A stretch of 64,000 nt of DNA. Source: Diprion similis. Taxonomy: Eukaryota > Arthropoda > Insecta > Hymenoptera > Diprionidae. Position numbers and translations under genes: made by a program. Under the pieces are notes generated by a model, which was given only the letters and a program-made list of their open reading frames with translations, was not told the origin of the DNA and did not search any database. Positions 1-9,251 of this stretch are shown piece after piece; position 1 is the first letter of the stretch; each line of letters begins with the position of its first letter. Location of the stretch: contig NC_060114.1 in NCBI RefSeq assembly GCF_021155765.1, forward strand, positions 22,364,501-22,428,500, in the 5' to 3' direction.

Positions 1-39
1 AAGAGAGCAAATTAGAGGGCGAAGAGGGCTTAGGAACCC

Positions 40-135
40 CCCTCTGCACCAGGCTAGCCCCCCCAACTAGTCCCCGGCCAGCCCCCCGACCAGTCCCTGG
101 GTAGCCCCCGACTAGCCCCCGACTAGCGACTACTC
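40..135. repeat. C-rich minisatellite (CCCCGACTAG-type unit)
   Basis: The first 135 bases contain repeated variants of a 10-13 base unit built around CCCCGACTAG and CCCCGGCCAG. The last copies (about 104-125) are nearly identical and the earlier ones are diverged. The left limit may lie outside the window. Confidence 0.6.
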
Positions 136-1590
136 GCGCTACCTACACTGGACGAACGACTCCCGCGGCGTTTTGCGTTTCGCACTTCCTCCGGGTAACA
201 GCTGATAGCCACTCGGATATATGGAGCCAGTGCGACGGCGCCCTGAGATCAATAATCGTACCTCCTGGAGTTGGAACGAGGAAAGCTTGCTGACATATAC
301 AGCTAATACCTGTACAAGGGTGTTTAATTTTGATGGCATATACGAATTACCGGACGTTTTCGGGTTCTATAGGGGAAACCTTGTCATTTTTTCTGAAAAA
401 TTTTCCATCGCTTTCCCTAATTAATTGAATTTTTTTTATCTCCGTATAGTAAAATAGTATAACACAAATGAAAGAACTTTGGATATTTTAATCGTAAGTT
501 GAACTTGTAAGCGGTTGTCTAGAATGAAGCAATCATAAATAGTGCTATGAGAATAGGTCAACTGTGGACACCCTTCATAGACGAGTTTCGTTATTGATAT
601 CTTACCTTTTTTTTACTACTAATTTCAGCTGCAAGATATCTGTTATGAAAATATAACATAGGCGGGGTCAGGTGTATCGTACTTTTCTCCGTTTTCAAAA
701 CTGGTCAAAAGTATTGGTTAGAGTGAATTTGATCTGTATTTCACCGAAAAGTACATGCAGATTAATTACTATGGAAAAAAACAATCTTGTGACAGTATAT
801 TTATTATACAATCAGTGAGATATGAAGTCAGCCTTAGAGCAGCTGAAAAATTATAAGCCGTTGGAATAATGTCGAGGAAACACATTTCCTTTTCGAAAGG
901 AATGAACGTGCAAGACCCCTCGTAGTAGTTTAGTAACACGAGGTGATCTTCGTCAAAGACGCCTGCAACTTGTCCGACCAAGGCAATACAAGACTGAAAG
1001 TTGTCAAAATGATGTCTGAACTACGTCTTAATATTGCTTTGTTTTTTGTCGTCTCCGAACGTCACGAAAGGCATCTTTTGGACGTTAAGCTATCTTTTCA
1101 AGATCAAGAAACATAGCATTGCACATCTTTTAAGCGTCTTTTTGACCAGTCCTAGTCTTGCCCATGAAATGAAAACTAATTGAATCGGATTTTGAAAATT
1201 TGTCTCAAAATATGCCAATCTGCGTTTGCCGAAATCTCGAATTTATCAGCACTAATATGAATTCTCTATTCTTCACAATTCTTTCATGCAAATCACAAAT
1301 TAATCTTTTTACATTTTCACGAACGCGTCTATAAATTCAGATCCGCATTCAAGGACAATGGTTATAAAAAGATTCCTTTTCACCCAGATATTTTCCGAGT
1401 TGCGAGGGCTCGACAACGTATACCATAATGGGGATAAAGCGAAACTCACATAACGTTATTCTAACCGAAGGAAATAAAATATGTCCGCCTGTATTCTTAG
1501 TTTTCGATTTAATGACAAATGATTCCCATCCACGTGAATTATTCCATTAGTCAAATTCGTGATCGAACTTTACACACAGGTAACGTCAGT

Positions 1591-1606
1591 GGCCACCAGG
1601 TGGCCA
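1591..1606. promoter_or_regulatory. Possible CTCF-type site in a perfect palindrome
   Basis: The sequence TGGCCACCAGGTGGCCA is symmetrical around one central base. It contains CCACCAGGTGGC, which fits the vertebrate CTCF core CCASYAGRKGGC and overlaps the insect-type AGGTGGC core. This is motif matching only: a 12-base match can arise by chance, and no flanking conserved module was identified. Confidence 0.3.
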
Positions 1607-2932
1607 GTAGGTAACCCGCGATAAGATACGCGCGCCGATATAATAACTTCGATGCAAATTGGGGTTTCTGGATCACATTAGTTTTTATCTCACAGACAAC
1701 TTATAGTTTTATGTGGTGATCGAGCAGCTCGTTAATCATTATTTTATTTAATAAAATTGAACTTCCTGCTAGAGGTTCGTAATAAATTAAAATCTGTCAA
1801 TTAATTTTATTCCAACCAATTCGAAGGAAGGATAAATAACACAAGAACAAGATGTCATAAAGCCACGTATGCCGAATACGAGAACGTAAAGTTGTGTGAT
1901 ATTTTGTCCTTTGTAATCGCAGTTCTGGGATTCAAAAATGGGATTCATCGGGATTGAAATGTTTGATTTGTTTTCAATTTTATTTTAATTATCGCTGCAA
2001 GTGCCGTCCAGACATATTATGAAAATTAATATACATATAACACCTGCAGTGTATTATGCGTATATTCTACGTAATATAGCTGCTTCTAATCACGTTCGAT
2101 AGAACTAACACAATACGGGGTCATGTCAGTTGTATTTACGGAGTGCAGAATTTTCGTACGAATTGTCGCTAAGACTGCAACGCTACATACGGTCCAAGAA
2201 ATTTGTAAAATGCTTCGACATAGATTTGGTAATGCATACCAGGAGGCAGGGACAAATTACCCACTATGACAACCACGCCATGGTGTGGGGGCGCAAGTTT
2301 TCTCGGGGGTGCCATGTGTCTGGAGTTTCTTTTTTCTGAGAAGTTTTTTTGGATGAAAAAATTTGTCGCATTATACATTTTTTGAAGATATTCATTAACA
2401 ACTCACGCACCAAGTTCGGTGCGAAAATGTTGCAGTCGATGATACCACGAGACATAACCTCTGCAATATGAGTAGAGAATAGGCGTTTTATTCAAATGTT
2501 TTCTTTCGGGTTGTCACTTTGTTAACCTCGATAGACAAATAATTTTCGTACAAAGGCGCTCATTCCGCCAGTCACGTTATGGCAAGCGTTGTTTGAAGAT
2601 ATATTGTTCAATCAACGCGACAAGTCATATTGAGCCTATAGCGCAGACGCATGCACGCGTACAAAATACAACATGACCTCAACTACACGTTGATAAACGT
2701 ATAAACAAAAGTGTGGGTTACGCATTTCGCGACTCCAATAAAAAATGTTCAATTGTTTGGTTAAGGCCTGTAAGAATCGTGATGGCACCTGCACAGGTGA
2801 AAGTATCCGCATTTACACTATGCTTGAAGCGTTAACTGAAGATTTATTTTTCAGTCAACGCTTGAAGCGAAGAATTTAATCTACTTCGAAATACTCAACA
2901 GATTTGAATTGACCGCTTGTTGTGACGTCACT

Positions 2933-2940
2933 CCTGGAAC
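2933..2940. promoter_or_regulatory. Full CRE octamer TGACGTCA
   Basis: A perfect palindromic TGACGTCA, the CREB/ATF consensus. It lies about 50 bases left of the inverted-repeat element at 2990 and is not close to a recognised start codon, so its function is unsupported. Confidence 0.25.
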
Positions 2941-2989
2941 TTTTCTATTGGTTCGTCCGAAAAGCTGAGCTGCAGAAAACCTGACTCCT

Positions 2990-3245
2990 GGGGATGGACT
3001 TTCACGGGCAGCAAAATGCCGCGGCAGTAATCAGCGCTACGCTGTGACAGAAAAAAATTTGCCGTGAAAATGTACCGGCAGCAACAGCAAAACGCTGCCC
3101 GACAGAGGTTTTCGTGGGTTTGCTGCTGCTGCCGTGTAGGGATAAGTGCGCTGTCGACACATTTTCACGAGTAATTTTTGCCCGTCGCAGCGTCGCACTG
3201 ATTACTGCCGCGGCATTTTATTGCTGCCTGTGAAAATTCACCCCA
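2990..3245. mobile_element. MITE-like foldback element, copy 1 of GCAGCAAAATGC family
   Basis: The ends form an imperfect inverted repeat of about 100 bases. The left arm runs from GGATGGACTTTCACGGGCAG inward and the right arm is its near reverse complement ending at about 3244. Shared blocks include GGCAGCAAAATGCCGCGGCA and CAGTAATCAG. There is no open reading frame, so this would be a non-autonomous element. The same terminal block recurs in the element at 11623-11830. I could not define a target-site duplication with certainty. Confidence 0.65.
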
Positions 3246-4350
3246 TAGCAGTTCTAGAACGCACCCACGCAGCGGCGATTTTCCTATATTCAGATCAGTT
3301 TCAAAAGCTCTCTGCATAATGATTAAGATTTGAAAAGTCAGATCTCTATAAATTCTAATTCGGCAGACTGATACTATTCATGAACGAGTTACCACATATG
3401 ACACGTGAATGCATGTGTATGTGTATAATAAATTTGACGCACTTATTGTCACTTTTTCCATCTGGCAGTTGCTCTGTTCTTCGGTCTCTGCTTCAGCAGT
3501 CCCATAAAAGTGCATAGTACAGCGGAGTCTATACCTATAAGTCTATGGCTCATATTTTGCATTGAATTATTTGAACTGAACAACACAATAGACTATCACT
3601 TTTATTTTCAGACCGTAGTTCTCCAAATCACAAAGAGTAGAAGAAACAATTTAATGCTATTTTCGTATTGTTTCAGTTTCGGCGACTAATTTTCGTATTT
3701 TATTTAATTACTAATTATAAGAATATTATGTGCAGATAGTTTGACCCGGAGGTTTGGTGAAGTTTGCATGTGGATCATTGCAAAAGTGAAGTAGGACATT
3801 AGAATATATTAAAAATAGCAATGATAATTTTTTCCTGCATTGAAAAATGATCCTGCAATTAACATTTAAAACTACCTTCACACCGGTTCATTGCAACATA
3901 TCATTGGCGTAGGAATTTCGATTTCTATTACCATTGGTGTAGTACCACTTGCTATTTTCTTTTATAAGAAATATTTGTTTATTTAAACACAAGCCCAGTT
4001 ATCCAGAGCTTGAGATCAAAGTAAAATCACTGAGGGATAATTCTATCTCAATTCACTTGGCAAAGGGACCAAAACACGACGAAAATCCACTTCATTTGTT
4101 CCAGAATACATTTGGATTTTCATAATTTGTTTGGAACAAGTAAAAAATCAAGCATGGTAGATATTCCTGATACAGTACAACAGCTGTTCCACATGTCCAA
4201 TGTACACCAATCCTATTGGTATTACGTTTAGTATCTGACGATAGATGATATATTGTTTCCTAAAAACAAACAAATGGTTGCACTTGTAAACAGTTTTCTC
4301 TTAGAGTACGAGTTCAGAAACTTGTACTGATAACTGAAAATATGCGTAAT

Positions 4351-4924
4351 ATTAAAGGCCAACGCCCACTGTTGCGGAACAGTGTAAATCCGCTCGGAAT
4401 GGAACGACTCTGCTCGGCACCGCACGGTACGGAACTTTTAGTGCAATGCAGTAACAAGACCGTTAGGCGCAAAACGATATAGTTCATTCTCCTATAACAC
4501 CATGGGTATAACTCACTTGTATGAGACCATAGATTTCTTACAATTACTATTCGAAGCTAATCCCGATAATCAAAGATGAACCGGTGAATCCGTTTTGGAA
4601 CATTTCAAATTGATAGGAATCGAAAGGAATCCAACTTGGCATGATTTCAATGTTTTTTTTTCATCAATTTCAAAAGCAAAAACTTCAGAAATGGAATGAT
4701 TGACCGATTTGTCGTGGATTATTGGGATCAGTCGCAAATAGTGATCGAAAGAAATTTTTAGTTTCATACAAGTGAGAGTAATATTCGTTATAGCGAGATG
4801 AACCATATCATCTTGCGCCTAACAGTCTTATTACTGCGTTACACTAAAAGCTCCGTACCGCGCAGAGCCGTTCTGTTCCGAGCCGATCGCCGCTGTTCCG
4901 CGAAGGTAGGCGTTGGCCTTTAAT
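4351..4924. mobile_element. Long-arm foldback element with TTAAAGGCCAACGCC ends
   Basis: About 574 bases, with ends ATTAAAGGCCAACGCC (4351) and its exact reverse complement (4924). The arms continue for roughly 235 bases each with mismatches, including matching blocks such as CGGAACAG, GCTCGGAA, CTTTTAGTG, GCAGTAA and CTCACTTGTATGA. The central spacer is about 90 bases. There is no coding capacity. The architecture is that of a long-terminal-inverted-repeat MITE; possible flanking duplications are only two or three A/T bases and are ambiguous. Confidence 0.75.
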
Positions 4925-5711
4925 GTAAGATTTACCTGCCTCTAGTTATACGATACATGCTTGACATAATGTGTCTTAATGTTGGTTAATTTTGACCGAA
5001 TTTCTCATTATTCATTACTCACTTCAATCAGTTAACTTTAGTTCAGTTGCTGATTCAAGTGATGTTACACTACTATTTGTACAATTTACATTATAATTCG
5101 TAGTTACTGGAATTAGTTACAAACCGATCTTTCACTAGATAAAATGTGGGCATCCCTCTTTCTAAGAAACCTTACAGTCTCAAACATTTGGTGCTGGTAG
5201 CCCGAAAGGGACAATACATTGACTTAAAGATGGTAACCCTAATGTGGTTTTGTGTATCTTATGAGTTTGCATGTTGAACGATTCCCGTCAATAAAGAAGC
5301 TCCCGGATCACTAATATGGCTTTGTACGGCCCCAGGTCCACCCAGCCCACTGATCCGCCAAGTACGAGTCACAAAATTTGCCCACGGGTAACCATCTTTC
5401 AATTATTCCGGCAATGGAATAAGCTTGGAAGGGAAATAGTTTGCACTGACGTGAAATTCGCAAATACAAAAATATCTTAAAAATACTTCACGTACTTGGT
5501 TTTTGGTAGTCGCCACAACAATCTTGGTAAATTTTTCAAAATGATTATCTTTTATAGGCTAGTGGATTTGAGTGAATTGTTCCTACACAGAAAATTGAAC
5601 ATTAGCTGTGAATATTTCCCAAAAAATGCGAAGAACCAGGTAGCCAGAATTTATACGCTTGATTAACTTGTTTCGACGTTGATTCAATTTGAAAAAATTA
5701 GTCTTACCACA

Positions 5712-7460
5712 TCAATCTCGACAAAAACGTCTATCATGGTGAAGAGACGATTGACAGTTTTTGAGATTTGAAATGACCTCTTTGGCAGTTGATGCAACCA
5801 TTTCCGATTCTGTTTGCATAAGTTCTTGAATTCTTGTTACAGTGATTTTTGTTAGAATATCATCAATGGTCAAATCATCTGTAAGCTCGAAGGTAATAGA
5901 TTGTAGTAGTCGCAAGGAGAGCTGCTTTAGTTCATCCGAATTCGAATTATTGACATAGGGGCCAAGTATTTGACAGATACGAAGTTCTATCAAATAGTGC
6001 AGGCCTGATTTATTTATGCTGACATTGTACAAAATCATCAAGATCAACCTAGATGGATGTAAAATATTAAATTAAAATGGCATGAAGAAAAATGTTTAGA
6101 AAAATTCATAGCGGTAGCGTAACCGTGAGAGCGGACTGTTATTACATGCTCGATATTACACAAACTTATACTCTACGGGAATATACTTCATTTATGGCCT
6201 ACCACTATACTACTTAGTAATAAAGTCAATGGGATCTACGCTACTACCTACACAAAAATAGTGTAGAACAACGTTGTGCAATATAATTTTTTGTAGTATC
6301 GTGCATGAAGTAACTGTACACTTTTGTAACCATGATCTCAATGCTTAACAGAAGTATAGTAAAGATTTGACCAGTATCGAATGTTTCGTTATTGAATTCT
6401 TGATATCAATTACCTAGCATCAATATGGAAAATGTCTACCATTTGACAAAACAGAAAGGTATCCATGGCAAATATCAATGAAATGATGAAATGGTATTTT
6501 GTTCACCGTAAGATGCTCTGCAATACTCATAATCTACCTTGCTAATGAGTTGCCCGTAGGTAACGGCACCAACGGCATCAGTTTTACCATCTTCTGCAGC
6601 AAATTTTTTCCATTCGGATGTGTGACCAAAAACTGACGACCTCCAGGGCTTGCCGATAGATTTGTTACGATACCACACAAACCCTTTACAAATTGAAACT
6701 CATCACTGTTCTCAGAGGGAAATACAGAACCGTATGTGTTTATAAAGGAAACGAAGGTTCCATTCACAATGCACAAGAACTCCCCAACTTTTGCCTGAAA
6801 CTAGCCACTTAAGATTATAACTAATCTTAATCTTTACTGATGATTATATCATTTATAACTTTAAAGAGTCACAGGGCTTTAGTTTTCTTCTTGCAAGTAG
6901 TATGAAGCAGTACTCACCTTGGATAGCCATAAGTCTACGACGTGAGGAAAGCGTGACGCATGCCATACCAAATTTCCTAGCACAGCACCAAGACTGGCAC
7001 AAAATGTACTTTGATGCATTACCTGAAACAGGTGTAACCGGAAATGTAACCTTGAAACACTCGTATATCACTGTGTATGGTTGCACAAGCTTCTTTTCAC
7101 ATCACTCTTGTCAGTTTAATCAATTCTAGACTCTCTTTCCACGCTGGTAACTCAACCTGGAATCAATTACTTGATTCCTTAGTCTAATAATCTCTTCCTG
7201 TGCATGTGCCAATTGATCCTGTTGCTCAAGCCATCGTTTGTACAGTTCATTGTACAGAAGTTCCACATTGTCATAGTTATCCATTCCTACAGAAAAATGG
7301 CAGAGAGAAACGACAAGGTTATAAGTTTACTAATAAAATCATGCATTGACTACAAAATACCTTTCTTGAACACAGCCGGAGGTCCAAACATTGCAGTGAC
7401 ATCATCTTTCAAGCCGAGAGTTACTTCTGTCCCATCTTCTCCAGGGTACGGATCAGCCAT
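5712..7460 (-). CDS. HSF2BP: HSF2BP/MEILB2 homologue (meiotic BRCA2-localising factor)
   Basis: Five exons: 7460-7361, 7286-7171, 7022-6918, 6794-6538 and 6048-5712. They join in consistent phase (1,0,0,2) to give 304 residues; vertebrate HSF2BP has about 334. Residues about 35-72 are a charged helical stretch (NELYKRWLEQQDQLAHAQEE), like the family's N-terminal coiled coil. The armadillo-like C-terminal half carries the family blocks DEFQFVKGLCGIVTN, GRQFLV, LILMILYNVSINKSGLHYL and LRLLQSITFE. In vertebrates the protein binds BRCA2 and brings it to meiotic double-strand breaks for RAD51/DMC1 loading. That role is family knowledge; meiotic expression here is inferred. The first exon (MADPYPGEDGTEV) is the least certain part, supported by its ATG and phase only. 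Confidence 0.82.
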
Positions 7461-9251
7461 GGTCGTACTCGCCGAACAATCCACCGTAAAGTTATTCAAA
7501 TTACTTCCGACCGTTCTTAGAACGGTGCCGATTTCATCCTTTAAGCATTAACAATGCAATTGCGTATTAACACAATTGCGTAAAGAAAACTGACAAAGTC
7601 TTTGCTTCCGACGTATCTGTCGCATAGGAATGTATAATTATGTCAGATACGTACGTATGTAAATAAAAATTGTTCCTGTTCTTCCATAACCTCGGGCTTA
7701 CAAAGACCATCTGCTATTAGAGGCATTGCAGTTTATTCAGTAAATACACATGGATACGAGATTTTTCAAAGTCGTATCAAGCCTCCACCAAGTCTTTATC
7801 GTCAAATTCACAGTACTAGTCACGCTTACACTATTCGCCATGCTAGGGTGCGTTCCGAAATGAGCTGCTGGCAGCATTAAAAACTCCCTAGGACTGAGGC
7901 AGAGCTAAGAGGCAGAGCTACCCACAAACTCGGCAGCACAAAAGCGATAAAAGATTGTTAAGGGTACTGACTTCGCAATGCACCCTTGACAAGGGACCAG
8001 GTAGAGGATCAACCAATCAATGAAAAGAATCTAGGATATTCCTCTTGATGCTGTCCATTCAAAAGGTCGGTTTCACATATTACCGGATGCGTTCCGAAAT
8101 ATACGGACACCACTGCCAAGTGTGACGTCACGTGGTCAATTGCCGTGTTTTCACTTTAAGCAATATAACTCCACATACAGTCACCAGAGTGCATCTTGGA
8201 GTAACTGTAGGACCCATCGGAGCCTACACAAGAAGATCGAGCTGAAATGAGCAAATTGGCAAAAAATTATGAACATAAGTATGGTGTTTTGGAGTTCCGT
8301 TGCGTCGTCGACTGAAGTCTTCAGTCAACGGTTCTGTGTATACACATTTTCTATGTCCCTTGAGGAAAATTTGTAACGAAATGACGGAACGGAATGAATG
8401 CAAATTTCCGCTTTTTCGAAGAATTAAATATTTATACTGTTTTATCGTAATTTCAAACGGTTATTACAAAATCAAGTATTTATACGTGAAAATACTTGAA
8501 TTATTTAATGAATGCAGTGGAACCGCGCAAATTTGCATTTATTCGAAAAGAGTAAGAACTCCAGAAAAAAAGGTGGATTCGGTTTTGATGCAGAATCGTC
8601 AGTGAGAGATCTCACCGCAAGCAGTGCACCTGTTACTCAGAGCATACAGACATGGACGAAGCCTGGGTATACCCTTTCGTGTAAGTCGAAAACTGCTTAA
8701 AGAGGGAAATAGTAAGAATAAATCATTATCGACTGACTTAAATCTTCTGTATTTTGTTGCGTGCACAATGAATTAGAAAGAGACAAAGTCACTATCTCGA
8801 CTCTAATAGTCGCTATCTCTCTCAGCATGCTCTGCTCTACAATCAAACATACGCATTGCGGTTTCCAGGTAGAGTATATTTTAGTAGGAACTAATTATCG
8901 GACGCTCATTTTGCTGGCAAGCAGGCTGGAGTTTCGTCTTCTCCGCTCTTATTTCCTGGTATCACCCTTTCGTTTCAAAAAACCACAACTTTCAGCCTGA
9001 GACCCAGTCGAGGTAACCTTTCGCAGTTGAACAATCGTGGACAAAGTCCATGTGGTCGTTTCTATCCCGCTCAACCGATTGTCTCAAGGTCGAGGCTCTT
9101 CCCTCCCGAGTATCTCTGCCTTTGGGTGCCGATCAGCAGAATTGTGCCGCACCAAGTCGCATATAGTTGGATGAAGGTTTTCTTCGAAGTTAGTTTCATT
9201 TATCGGCTCGTTAGCACACTTCAATCTCACCCAGTGAAATCTGAATGAACA
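7461..9251. promoter_or_regulatory. Divergent intergenic region between HSF2BP and transketolase
   Basis: About 1.8 kb separates the two divergent start codons, so it must hold the promoters of both genes. Visible sites are a CRE fused to an E-box, TGACGTCACGTG, at 8123-8134, and two direct copies of TGCGTTCCGAAAT (near 7849 and 8087). No exon with recognisable protein similarity was found. Frames at 8300-8700 and 8761-9248 are unsupported and may be 5' untranslated sequence of the transketolase transcript. Confidence 0.5.
8123..8134. promoter_or_regulatory. Overlapping CRE and E-box (TGACGTCACGTG)
   Basis: A perfect CREB/ATF octamer TGACGTCA overlaps a perfect CACGTG E-box by two bases. It sits 663 bases upstream of the HSF2BP start codon and 1.1 kb upstream of transketolase exon 1a. 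The combination is uncommon by chance but remains a motif prediction. Confidence 0.4.

Larger units (their letters stand above)
1..5711. other. Gene-poor 5' flank, no gene recognised
   Basis: I find no exon set with recognisable protein similarity here. Reading frames are short and carry no familiar motifs. The stretch holds a C-rich minisatellite at its left edge, a CTCF-core-like palindrome near 1591-1606, a cAMP-response-type octamer at 2933-2940, and two inverted-repeat elements (2990-3245 and 4351-4924), all listed separately. A 70-codon minus-strand frame at 769-981 is the only frame with protein-like composition; I could not name it or join it to other exons. Confidence 0.6.
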
